A stretch of 64,000 nucleotides of DNA from Flavobacteriia bacterium. Its GTDB lineage: Bacteria; Bacteroidota; Bacteroidia; Flavobacteriales_D; Crocinitomicaceae. The stretch covers positions 1 to 64,000 of the forward strand of contig CANFUT010000006.1 of the NCBI GenBank assembly GCA_947450325.1. The letters are read 5' to 3'. A model generated the notes under the pieces. The model saw only the letters and a program-made list of their open reading frames with translations, had not been told where the DNA came from and made no database searches. The first letter of the stretch is position 1, and the number at the start of each line of letters is the position of its first letter. Position numbers and translations under genes: made by a program. This document shows positions 37,609 through 45,919 of the stretch, one piece after another.

Positions 37609-37687
37609 AATTGTAAAGGTATTTTCAAATAAGTAAAGTTGTTTATTGAATTAGTGTAAAATTTATTAATTAGTTGGAAATATTTTA

Positions 37688-37695
37688 TATATTTG
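37688..37695 (+). promoter_or_regulatory. Candidate -7 element of the GTPase cassette
   Basis: TATATTTG matches TAnnTTTG, 83 bases before the first gene. The TTG at 37674 is too close for a normal -33 element, so the promoter may need an activator or lie elsewhere. Confidence 0.35.
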
Positions 37696-37710
37696 GGAAA
37701 AATTATAATT

Positions 37711-37745
37711 ATAAGTTTTAACTATTCGATATTATAGTTTTAATT
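37711..37745. repeat. Direct repeat between the HTH regulator and the cassette (candidate operator)
   Basis: The word ATA(A)GTTTTAA occurs at 37711-37721 and 37734-37743, with AGTTTTAA at 37714 and again at 37736: a 22-base period, about two helical turns. It lies between the candidate promoter and the first cassette gene, the usual place for binding by a dimeric XRE repressor. The region is very AT-rich, so chance is possible. Confidence 0.4.
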
Positions 37746-37778
37746 ACTGTATTCACAATAAATATAAAAGATTAAAGA

Positions 37779-38816
37779 ATGAATAACAATAACAGCGTAA
37801 CAGACCTTTTTTTAGCAATTCTAGCCATAATGTTAATTGGTGTCAGTTTTTATCAAACTTGGCTCGGTTTACAACAAATTTTTGGAGGAAGTTCCTTGAT
37901 TATTTCAATGGTTTTGTCTCTATTACTGCTTTTTCTGCTTTGGCAGTTACGTTCAGCTAAAGTCAATGGTACTGCTACGGCGGGACTCAAAGGGATTTAT
38001 GTATTTATTGCTTCATTTTGTTTTATTGCAAACTTTAATGCACTTTATACTAGATTCATGAGAACCGATATTTTTAAAACAGAGCTTAGGAATATTAACG
38101 ATAAATTTAGTGACTTAGAGACAAACGTAGAATCAAAATTAAATTATACTGTTCCAGATTCTAAAACAAGGCAAGCAATTGGCAGCGAACTTAGTTTGCT
38201 TAAAATACAGATTACAGATCCTAAAAATTCTAGTATTGGACCTGAAGCTAGAAGAATAATTTCAAGAATTGAAAAAATGATAGGCAAGAAGGTCACTCCT
38301 TTGACTCCGATTAGTCAAACACCTTCAGGTTATCAAGATTTAGCTGATAGAATGGAAGAGCAAATCACAGGTATGGTTTATAATTTAACTCCAGAAGAAA
38401 AGAATTTAATGGCTGAAATCAATAATTCTACATTGAAATGGAATAAAGAAATACAAAATCTATTACTTCGTAGTGGGAATGATGTAGATGAGATGGCTCA
38501 AGGTCAGATTGATAAATCGTTATCAGAGTACAATAAATTAGGTAATAAGGCACATTCAATTTTAGGAGAAGATAAATTTAAATTTGAATCTGCTCATGCA
38601 AATACACAAGAAGTTGGAAAAATTGGTTTTGCATTCAGCCATGCCTTAAACAATTTTGGTATGTATCAATTTGTCGTTTTGATGGGATGTATATTGTTAG
38701 ATTTTGGAATCATGATTATTATTCTTCTAGTACCAACTGCACCAAACAAAGGGAAAGGAAATGGAGGAAGTGTTTTTAATCAACAAAGAAAAGGAAAAAC
38801 AATTATACCTAACTAA
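37779..38816 (+). CDS. Four-span membrane protein of the GTPase cassette
   Basis: A 345-residue protein of no family I recognise. Hydrophobic helices are at about 9-30, 38-57, 70-90 and 297-319. The basic loop after helix 2 (QLRSAKVNG) and the basic C-terminus (GKGNG, QQRKGKT) suggest both are cytosolic, which places the 200-residue stretch 92-296 in the periplasm; that stretch is helical and charged. It is the first gene of the cassette, 11 bases before the GTPase. Role inferred: membrane anchor or sensor. Confidence 0.7.
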   Translation: MNNNNSVTDLFLAILAIMLIGVSFYQTWLGLQQIFGGSSLIISMVLSLLLLFLLWQLRSAKVNGTATAGLKGIYVFIASFCFIANFNALYTRFMRTDIFKTELRNINDKFSDLETNVESKLNYTVPDSKTRQAIGSELSLLKIQITDPKNSSIGPEARRIISRIEKMIGKKVTPLTPISQTPSGYQDLADRMEEQITGMVYNLTPEEKNLMAEINNSTLKWNKEIQNLLLRSGNDVDEMAQGQIDKSLSEYNKLGNKAHSILGEDKFKFESAHANTQEVGKIGFAFSHALNNFGMYQFVVLMGCILLDFGIMIIILLVPTAPNKGKGNGGSVFNQQRKGKTIIPN

Positions 38817-38827
38817 AACGTAAAACT

Positions 38828-39742
38828 ATGAGTGAAGAATTCGAAGATTTAAAGCCCCTTTCATTTGAAGATGATACAGATACATTTAATACACTGCCAT
38901 TTGAAAATTTAAACGAGGAACCCGTTCCATTGATGGGGTCTTCAAATGAGGTAAAAAATAAAGACAGTAATTTTGTATTCTTTTTTGGTACTTCAGAGTC
39001 TGGTAAATCTGTCATTTTATCGTCAATGTTGTATTATTTAAAATCGCAGGCGGGTGATTTAAGACCTAAAAAAGGAACCCCAAACACAACTGAAGCAGAA
39101 GTTTTATTGTCAGATTTTTTTGAAAATATAAGTCAAGGTATATTGCCAAGCAGAACAACAAGGGATAAAGTTACTAGATTAGATTTGGTATTCGAACCTA
39201 ATAATAAATCAAAAAAAGTACATCCTATTAATTTGACTTTTCTTGAAACATCGGGCGAAAATCATAACGAAATCAGAAGAGGTGGTAGCTATCACAGTAG
39301 TATTGAGTCTTATTTAAATGATAACATTCCCCTAACTTTTATAATAGTCACCAGCTATGATACAGCTCATAAAGATGATAATCTCATCAATGATTTCTTT
39401 AATATTTTGGAAAGAAAAGAAAAAAATCTGCGGTCTATTAATGTTATTTTAGTTGTCTCAAAATGGGACAAATCTGGAAGAATGGGAGTTGATTCACGTG
39501 AAGAATTAGACAATTTTGTCAAAGATAAATTACGGATGACTAACATGAAACTTAATACTTTTGGATTGAGTAAAACTTTTTATACAATTGGAGATGTTCA
39601 AAGTAAAAATGGAGAACAAAGAATCGCTATGCTTAGTTTAGCGACAGCTGAAGTACTATCGAAATGGCTTTACGAAAATATTCATGGATTTCCATTGGAT
39701 TATCAGGGTACTTTTTGGGAACGTTTAAAATTTAGTTTTTGA
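38828..39742 (+). CDS. P-loop GTPase (TRAFAC-like), cytosolic
   Basis: A 304-residue protein. Residues 1-45 are acidic and low in complexity. The P-loop GTSESGKS (54-61) follows strand FVFFF; a switch I threonine is probably T110/T111 (PSRTTRD). The G3 position reads LETSGEN (139-145), with Glu in place of the usual Asp of DxxG. G4 is SKWD (211-214). It therefore belongs to the TRAFAC-like GTPases of bacterial conflict-type systems rather than translation factors. The coiled-coil membrane gene begins 5 bases after its stop. Nucleotide specificity is inferred. Confidence 0.78.
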   Translation: MSEEFEDLKPLSFEDDTDTFNTLPFENLNEEPVPLMGSSNEVKNKDSNFVFFFGTSESGKSVILSSMLYYLKSQAGDLRPKKGTPNTTEAEVLLSDFFENISQGILPSRTTRDKVTRLDLVFEPNNKSKKVHPINLTFLETSGENHNEIRRGGSYHSSIESYLNDNIPLTFIIVTSYDTAHKDDNLINDFFNILERKEKNLRSINVILVVSKWDKSGRMGVDSREELDNFVKDKLRMTNMKLNTFGLSKTFYTIGDVQSKNGEQRIAMLSLATAEVLSKWLYENIHGFPLDYQGTFWERLKFSF

Positions 39743-39747
39743 CAATT

Positions 39748-41322
39748 ATGAATAATAACATAAACTTTCTTGCATTTGGTACTTTTGGAAATCCAAATGG
39801 TTTTAGGCAAACCGTTATTGGCGGTAATAGTATGTTATCAAAAAACATAAAGACGTTTGATTTAAATACTAATGCAATAAAACTATTTCCTTCTAGTAAG
39901 GTCTATTCACTTAGAAAAGAGTTTATTAATAATCAGAAAAGTATTTCTTATTCGATTTATACTTATGCTAAGGAACAAAATTCAGATCGAAGTGGAACTT
40001 TTATTGGGTCTTGTATATTGTATCAAGATCTAATTGCAGATGAACTTATTACAATTAAGATATTAAATGATTTTCACAAGGAACTGGTTAGTAAAAATGT
40101 TATAAGAGATGTTATTACAGTTAATCATTCAGATAATTTTAGTATAGTTAGGCCAATAGATATTGAAAATATTGAATTTAATCTCAAAAAAATAGGTGAT
40201 TTAAATTTTCAATCAAATTCTAACAATAATCTTATCGTTTATACCCAAACTAGTGAAGAAATATTGAAAAAATTGTTTAGTGACTCATTAGAGTTGCTAA
40301 ATATTTATGATATCATCTATTTTACAGATAGTCTAGAAGTTGCAAAGTTTTCTCAACAAAAAAAGTTATTTAAGGTTATACAACTTGATATTTTTAACAA
40401 AGAAATTGAAAATTTCAAAAGCGAAAGGAAAGCTAAAATTATCAATTCAATAAATGAATTTGATAATAGAATTCAGGAATTAGATAGGGATAGAGAGCAA
40501 ATGAAACAAGATTTTAGTTTGCAAATTCAAAGGAATATTTCTTTACATCAAGAAAATGCTTCAAAAATCGAAGAATCTAAAAGAGATTTAGAAAAAGTTT
40601 TAGGATATTACGATGATTTTTCAAAAAAGATAAAAGAGCTTAATAGTCAATTAAATTTGGGTAAAAACCCTGAAAAAGTTAGGGCGCTATTCAGTGAAAA
40701 TAAGAGGATTTTTATAAATTCAATTGATCAACTTAAGAGACCGTCTTTTGTTAATCATATTCAAAAAGCAAAAGCAAAATCTAATTTACGAGTAGATTCT
40801 ATTCCTTCGAGACAAACAGAGAAAAATATTTATTTGGAAAAAGAAAAAGAGTTAGTAGAAGATTCAAAACAAATCTCGATAAAAGATTATTTTACTGCAT
40901 CAAATATTTTCTTTGGTTTGATAATTTTATTGGTTTTTGTAATAGGATATGTTTTATTTTCAACTTTTGGAGAAAGTTCAGATTCTGATTTTGGAAATCA
41001 AGAACAGAAAATTTTTAATGAAAGTAATTCTTCAAATTCAAGTATGACATTTGAAAAGCCAAATGGTAGGTTAACAGAAACGGATTGTTTAAACGTAAAA
41101 AGTAATTTAAGTCCTGAAATGAAAATTAATGAGGTTGTTGATGTGATTATAAAATTAAACCCAAATGAAGTTGGTCAATATTTCTCAGATCAAAAAAGCT
41201 TTTATTCTCAAATATTGTATGAAAGAAACAAAGATTGTTTTAAAATAAATAATATCGACACTGTTTTGAAAAGTAAAGAATCTCTAGATGATATTCCTAA
41301 TTTGGTAACAGGAGGGCATTAA
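39748..41322 (+). CDS. Coiled-coil, single-span membrane protein of the GTPase cassette
   Basis: A 524-residue protein starting at the ATG at 39748. Residues 1-210 are a predicted mixed alpha/beta cytosolic domain with the motif FGTFGNPNGFRQTVIGG (10-26), and a Gly-Thr-Phe core (RSGTFIGSCILYQD). Residues about 217-305 are a long coiled coil. One membrane helix is at 386-407 and about 115 residues follow outside. By layout the N-terminal domain resembles GTPase-associated proteins (GAP1-type) of computationally described GTPase conflict systems, but I cannot prove homology. It looks like the link between GTPase and envelope. Confidence 0.68.
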   Translation: MNNNINFLAFGTFGNPNGFRQTVIGGNSMLSKNIKTFDLNTNAIKLFPSSKVYSLRKEFINNQKSISYSIYTYAKEQNSDRSGTFIGSCILYQDLIADELITIKILNDFHKELVSKNVIRDVITVNHSDNFSIVRPIDIENIEFNLKKIGDLNFQSNSNNNLIVYTQTSEEILKKLFSDSLELLNIYDIIYFTDSLEVAKFSQQKKLFKVIQLDIFNKEIENFKSERKAKIINSINEFDNRIQELDRDREQMKQDFSLQIQRNISLHQENASKIEESKRDLEKVLGYYDDFSKKIKELNSQLNLGKNPEKVRALFSENKRIFINSIDQLKRPSFVNHIQKAKAKSNLRVDSIPSRQTEKNIYLEKEKELVEDSKQISIKDYFTASNIFFGLIILLVFVIGYVLFSTFGESSDSDFGNQEQKIFNESNSSNSSMTFEKPNGRLTETDCLNVKSNLSPEMKINEVVDVIIKLNPNEVGQYFSDQKSFYSQILYERNKDCFKINNIDTVLKSKESLDDIPNLVTGGH

Positions 41323-41332
41323 AGATTTAAGT

Positions 41333-41872
41333 ATGAAAATTTCTTTTTTTTTATTTCTTTTTTCAACTGTTTTTTACTCATGTGAACATCCAGAAAGTAA
41401 AATTTATGAAAGAAATAGTGGCAAAGATTCTTACTTTCAAAATAGTGAAGATTTGAATTCAGAGGATAATTTATCTAATTCCGAAGAAGCGAATATTCTA
41501 GATATGGACGTAAAGAATGGGGTTAAATATGTTTGGATTGAAATAAATGGTTTAAATCTGAAATTTATATTTGATACTGGAGCAAGTAATATTTGTATTT
41601 CCAGTGCAGAAGCAGCTGTTTTGTATAGACAAGGAACATTGACGAATGAGGATATTTTATCAACTGAATACTTTCAGGATGCTACGGGTAAGATTTCTGA
41701 AGGTACCGAAATAAATTTAAGAACTGTTAAAATTGGCAATGTGGTGTTAGAAAATATTAAGGCGACAATAATTGATAATCCAAATGCACCTTTGTTATTA
41801 GGTCAGACTGTATTAGAGCGATTTGGAAATATCGAGATTGATAATACTAATAATAGAATTATTTTAAAATGA
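41333..41872 (+). CDS. Lipoprotein retropepsin-like aspartyl protease
   Basis: A 179-residue protein with a lipoprotein signal (lipid Cys17 in VFYSCEHP) and a 45-residue polar linker. Residues about 60-175 form a single clan AA aspartyl protease domain: FIFDTGASNICIS with catalytic Asp81 (80-86) and the late hydrophobic-Gly pair PLLLGQTVLERFG (153-165). Such single-domain enzymes act as dimers. It follows the coiled-coil protein by 10 bases and overlaps the next gene by 4. It probably cuts a substrate in the periplasm or at a membrane surface. Confidence 0.8.
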   Translation: MKISFFLFLFSTVFYSCEHPESKIYERNSGKDSYFQNSEDLNSEDNLSNSEEANILDMDVKNGVKYVWIEINGLNLKFIFDTGASNICISSAEAAVLYRQGTLTNEDILSTEYFQDATGKISEGTEINLRTVKIGNVVLENIKATIIDNPNAPLLLGQTVLERFGNIEIDNTNNRIILK

Positions 41873-42270
41873 ATTTAATCAAAAAAACACTAATCCTCCT
41901 TCTATTTATTCTATCAAGTTTTGCATTAAAAGCACAAGCAAGCCTAACCATAAAAAACAACTCTGGTAGGTCGATGACCCTAAAGGTTATGAAGGGAAGC
42001 TATACAAATAATTCAATTTATGAAACTGTTTACATAAGTGCTTACAGTGAAAAAACAGTAAATTTTTATGAAAGTGGAAATTATTTTACCAAAACTAAAG
42101 CGGTTTTAAAAGGTAAAGATCCTGTTTATCAAAAAGGTCAGGTTTTTTATGTTACGAATGATGATTCGGGGTATTCGGTGCTAACAATCACATTTTCAAT
42201 TACAGAATCATCAGTTCCACAACTTAGCGGAGGAAAACAGATTTCCAAAACCGAATTCGATAAAAACTAA
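41869..42270 (+). CDS. Small secreted beta-rich protein, cassette member
   Basis: A 133-residue protein with a signal peptide (LILLLFILSSFALKAQA). The mature part (SLTIKNNSGRSMTLKVMKG, and later YSVLTITFSITES) reads as a beta-sandwich. No family recognised. The ATG overlaps the stop of the protease gene (ATGA, 4 bases), so translation is coupled; it may be a partner or substrate of the protease (inference). Confidence 0.6.
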   Translation: MNLIKKTLILLLFILSSFALKAQASLTIKNNSGRSMTLKVMKGSYTNNSIYETVYISAYSEKTVNFYESGNYFTKTKAVLKGKDPVYQKGQVFYVTNDDSGYSVLTITFSITESSVPQLSGGKQISKTEFDKN

Positions 42271-42275
42271 TTACT

Positions 42276-42578
42276 ATGCAGATAGCCCTAAAATCAATAC
42301 TCGTTATACTTTTACTTTTGTGTTTGGCAGATATGCCATACGCTTATTATGAAATCACGCGATTTATAGCGTGTATTGGTTTTGGGATTTTTTCTTTTCA
42401 GTGTTTTCAAAATGAAAGAAAAATCGAAGGCGTGATTTTCATTGTATTAATTGTTCTTTTTCAACCTTTTGAAAAATTAGCTCTAGGCAGAACACTTTGG
42501 AATATCTTAGATGTAATTGTGTCAATATATTTGATTGCATCAATGTTTTTGGAATCAGGAGCCAAAAAGAAAAGTTAA
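42276..42578 (+). CDS. DUF6804-like small membrane protein
   Basis: A 100-residue protein with about four hydrophobic segments. The pattern YAYYEITRFIACIGFGIF, FQPFEKLALGRTLWNILDVIV resembles the DUF6804 family of small integral membrane proteins. Function unknown. It is 5 bases after the secreted beta protein, and the hairpin after it marks the end of the cassette. Confidence 0.68.
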   Translation: MQIALKSILVILLLLCLADMPYAYYEITRFIACIGFGIFSFQCFQNERKIEGVIFIVLIVLFQPFEKLALGRTLWNILDVIVSIYLIASMFLESGAKKKS

Positions 42579-42610
42579 TTTTTATCTATTAATCAACTTT
42601 CTATCTCCCC

Positions 42611-42640
42611 AAAAAGAATCAGAAAACTCCATTCTTTTTC
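42611..42640 (+). terminator. Hairpin after the GTPase cassette
   Basis: AAAAAGAAT (42611-42619) pairs perfectly with ATTCTTTTT (42631-42639) around an 11-base loop. The stem is AT-rich and the T run is part of it, so it is a weaker terminator than the others here. Confidence 0.5.
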
Positions 42641-42784
42641 TCAATTTAACAGATAAAAAAACCAATTATTTTCCTTCAATTTCGGAAAATATTCAAATTG
42701 AAATTTGCCATTTCCCAAAATTCTACTTATCTTCATTCTAACCAAAAACCACCACATACAACTTTCACAATTAAATCTAATTTT

Positions 42785-43486
42785 ATGTATCCTACGGGCA
42801 ACAACCAAACTATCAAATCTTGGGCAGACGATGATCGACCCAGGGAAAAGCTATTAAACAAAGGTAAAAGTGCACTTTCAGACGCTGAATTATTGGCAAT
42901 ACTGCTCGGTTCGGGAACAAGGTCGAAAACTGCGGTCGAACTGGCGCAGGAAATTCTGGAAACTTTTGATAATAATCTTTGTCATTTTTCAAAGGCAAGT
43001 TTTGCAACTTTATGCAAGTTTCATGGAATAGGAGAGGCGAAAGCGGTGACAATTTTGGCGTCGTTGGAACTAGGAAGGCGAAGAAAAGAAAGCGAACCTT
43101 TACGACGTGTAAAAATTACATCATCAAGAATCATTTATGATTATTTAAAGCCGATTTTTGAAGATTTGGAGCACGAAGAATTTCATATCATCCTCCTAGG
43201 AAAATCAAATGACATCCTCAAAACAATTAAAATTTCTCAAGGTGGAATTTCAGGAACTGTGGTCGATGGAAAAATGGTTTTTCGAGCAGCTTTAGACAAC
43301 AATGCACGTTCTATCGTACTGTGTCACAATCATCCAAGTGGACAAAATAGACCCAGTGGAAGTGATTTGAAACTGACAAAAGATCTGTTCGCTTTTGGAA
43401 AAATGATTGATTTACAAATCCTAGATCACCTGATATTTACAGATAATGGTTACTTTAGCTTTTCAGATGAAGGATTATTACAATGA
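42785..43486 (+). CDS. radC: RadC-family JAMM-domain protein
   Basis: A 233-residue protein beginning at the ATG at 42785 (a longer frame is open but adds an unlikely tail). A helix-hairpin-helix region (GKSALSDAELLAILLGSG; FHGIGEAKAVTIL) is followed by the JAMM metalloprotease-like domain with HNHPSG and a further Asp (GSDLKLT). Its true function is debated; the early DNA-repair claim was withdrawn. It overlaps wecB by 4 bases. Confidence 0.92.
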   Translation: MYPTGNNQTIKSWADDDRPREKLLNKGKSALSDAELLAILLGSGTRSKTAVELAQEILETFDNNLCHFSKASFATLCKFHGIGEAKAVTILASLELGRRRKESEPLRRVKITSSRIIYDYLKPIFEDLEHEEFHIILLGKSNDILKTIKISQGGISGTVVDGKMVFRAALDNNARSIVLCHNHPSGQNRPSGSDLKLTKDLFAFGKMIDLQILDHLIFTDNGYFSFSDEGLLQ

Positions 43487-44628
43487 TTAAGATTTTAACA
43501 GTAATTGGAGCAAGACCGCAAATTATCAAAGCTTCAGCACTTTCACGTGCGATAGAGACACATTTTTCAGACCAAATTACGCAATTATTGGTGCATACAG
43601 GTCAACATTATGACGAGAATATGTCGAATGTTTTCTTTGATGAAATGGGTATTCCAGCGCCAGATTTTAATTTGCACGTGGGAAGTTCTTCTCATGCATT
43701 GCAAACAGCGAAAATCATGGAAGGAATTGAAGATTTGATTTTGTCTGAAAAACCAAATGCAATTTTGGTTTATGGCGATACAAATTCAACAATCGCTGCT
43801 GCTTTGGCTGCATCCAAAATGGAAATTCCAGTCATTCACGTGGAAGCAGGATTGAGAAGTTTTAACAAATCGATGCCAGAAGAAATCAATCGCATTTTGT
43901 GTGACCATGTTTCCACTTTGCTCTTTTGTCCAACTGAAACTGCCATCAAAAACTTGTCGCAAGAAGGTTTTAAATTGGCTGAAAATGAAAAAGCAACTAT
44001 CGATTCACCGATCGTTTTTGCTTGTGGTGACATCATGTACGACAACAGTCTTCATTTTTCAGAAGTTTCTGCACAAAAATCGACCATCTTAGCTGAAAAT
44101 GAATTGACAGCTAATCAGTTTATTTTAGTGACGATTCACCGAAATGCGAATACGGACAGCGAAACAAATTTAAATGCGATTTTTCAAGCCTTGGAAAAGG
44201 TGCAAGTTGAATCTGGTTTAGACATCGTTTTGCCATTGCATCCGCGTACGAAAAAAATGATGGAAACATTGCTGAGCGAGGATTTAAAAAATAAATTAGC
44301 TGACAATAATCATTTCAAAATCATTCCTCCCGCTGGATTTTTAGACATCATCGCATTGGAAAAAAATGCGCGTTTGATTATTACAGACAGTGGCGGATTG
44401 CAGAAAGAAGCTTTTTTCTTTGAAAAACCTTGTGTGATTTTGCGTCCAGAAACGGAATGGGTGGAAATTGTAAACAATGGAAACGCATTGCTAGCTGACG
44501 CAGATGAAGAGCGTATTGTTAGTGCTACTTTTCAACTCTTGAATAAAAAAGATTTCACATATCCTCCCATTTTTGGCGATGGAAAATCAGCTTTATTTAT
44601 TGCACAAAAAATAATTGAAAAGTTGTAA
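43483..44628 (+). CDS. wecB: UDP-N-acetylglucosamine 2-epimerase (non-hydrolysing)
   Basis: Converts UDP-GlcNAc to UDP-ManNAc for surface polysaccharide synthesis. It has 381 residues. Motifs: IGARPQIIKASAL near the start, HTGQHYDENMS, VHGDTNST-like VYGDTNST, VEAGLRSF, and ITDSGGLQKEAFF near the end, with the active-site residues of the family. radC precedes with a 4-base overlap and the deacetylase follows one base after the stop. Confidence 0.9.
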   Translation: MIKILTVIGARPQIIKASALSRAIETHFSDQITQLLVHTGQHYDENMSNVFFDEMGIPAPDFNLHVGSSSHALQTAKIMEGIEDLILSEKPNAILVYGDTNSTIAAALAASKMEIPVIHVEAGLRSFNKSMPEEINRILCDHVSTLLFCPTETAIKNLSQEGFKLAENEKATIDSPIVFACGDIMYDNSLHFSEVSAQKSTILAENELTANQFILVTIHRNANTDSETNLNAIFQALEKVQVESGLDIVLPLHPRTKKMMETLLSEDLKNKLADNNHFKIIPPAGFLDIIALEKNARLIITDSGGLQKEAFFFEKPCVILRPETEWVEIVNNGNALLADADEERIVSATFQLLNKKDFTYPPIFGDGKSALFIAQKIIEKL

Positions 44629-44629
44629 A

Positions 44630-45919
44630 ATGTTGTTGATTTACGTCGATGAAGTAACGGAAAGATTGATTTACACGCTTGATTTTATTTTCAAGGACCG
44701 TGGAATCTATTTTAAAATTACCAACGACCCAATTCAATTTCAACAATCTGCTGAAATCAAGTTCAATTATTCCAATCGACATTTTGAAAATTGCCTCGAA
44801 ATTGCGCCGGCAACCGTTTTGTTTGACGAAGGCATTTTTCCGTATTCGATTTCTGAAAATCAATTTGAAGATGAATTTTGCTTTTCATTTGACAATATTG
44901 TAGATCCTTTTTCTTCGATATTTTACGTGTTGACTCGAATGGAAGAATATGTGAGTGACAAACGAGATGAACACGAGCGATTTGCTGCTCGATTTAGCAT
45001 TCTACATCAATATGGAATTTTGCAAAAAGCGATGTGCGACCGTTGGTCCGTCGCTATAATCAAGCATATTGAACGAAATCTAGCTGTTTCCTTGAATCCT
45101 TGGCCGATTGATGTGAGAATTGTTCCAACATTCGATATCGACAATACTTACGCTTTCAAATGGAAGCAAAATTGGCGTCGTTTTTTAAGCTCTGTCAAAG
45201 ATTGGATGAAGAAAGATCACGATCGATTGAAACGCAGAATTGCAGTTTTGAAAGGGTTGGAAAAAGATCCGTATGATACTTTTGATCAAATGATTGACAT
45301 TTCAAACAAAGGATTTGATGTGCATCTTTTTTGGTTGTTGGGAGATTATACCAAATACGACAAAAACATTTCCAGCATGGATCAACGCCACAAAAAGTTG
45401 ATTTTAGACATGTCGAAAAGTGTTAAAATTGGTTTGCATCCGAGTTATCGTTCCAATGAAGCTAGCTTTTATTTGGAAAGAGAAAAATCGCGAATTGATT
45501 CTATTTTGGGACATGAAGTGAAAATTTCGAGACAGCATTTTTTGAAACTTTCTTTGCCTGTAACTTATCAAAACTTGATTAAAAAAGGTTTTACTGACGA
45601 TTTCTCCATGGGATTCGCTGATGAAATTGGTTTCAGAGCAGGAACCGCTCGACCATTTAGATTTTTTGATTTAAGTAAAAACTCCGTTACAGATTACACC
45701 ATTCATCCTTTTGCTTACATGGATGGAACGATTCACGAGTACAAAAAATGGTCAATCGACGAAAGTAAAATCGAAATTGAAAAAATATTCTGCGAAGTGA
45801 AAAAATTTGGCGGAGATTTCATTTGCATTTGGCACAATGAAACAATCGGTAATTTTTCAAAATGGAAAGGTTGGACTGAAGTATTGGATTTTACCTTGAA
45901 CTTAAACACAAAATCATGA
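44630..45919 (+). CDS. Polysaccharide-deacetylase-like protein (Bacteroidota surface polysaccharide type)
   Basis: I start at the ATG at 44630 (429 residues). Residues about 1-150 are a domain found before such deacetylases in Bacteroidota. The NodB-like part shows PTFDIDNTYAFK, DVHLFWLLGDY and VKIGLHPSYRS, which provide the Asp and His metal ligands. A late His (CIWHNETIG) closes the site. The protein has no signal peptide and would act in the cytosol or at the inner membrane. Neighbours wecB and GSCFA support a role in capsule or exopolysaccharide. Confidence 0.82.
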   Translation: MLLIYVDEVTERLIYTLDFIFKDRGIYFKITNDPIQFQQSAEIKFNYSNRHFENCLEIAPATVLFDEGIFPYSISENQFEDEFCFSFDNIVDPFSSIFYVLTRMEEYVSDKRDEHERFAARFSILHQYGILQKAMCDRWSVAIIKHIERNLAVSLNPWPIDVRIVPTFDIDNTYAFKWKQNWRRFLSSVKDWMKKDHDRLKRRIAVLKGLEKDPYDTFDQMIDISNKGFDVHLFWLLGDYTKYDKNISSMDQRHKKLILDMSKSVKIGLHPSYRSNEASFYLEREKSRIDSILGHEVKISRQHFLKLSLPVTYQNLIKKGFTDDFSMGFADEIGFRAGTARPFRFFDLSKNSVTDYTIHPFAYMDGTIHEYKKWSIDESKIEIEKIFCEVKKFGGDFICIWHNETIGNFSKWKGWTEVLDFTLNLNTKS

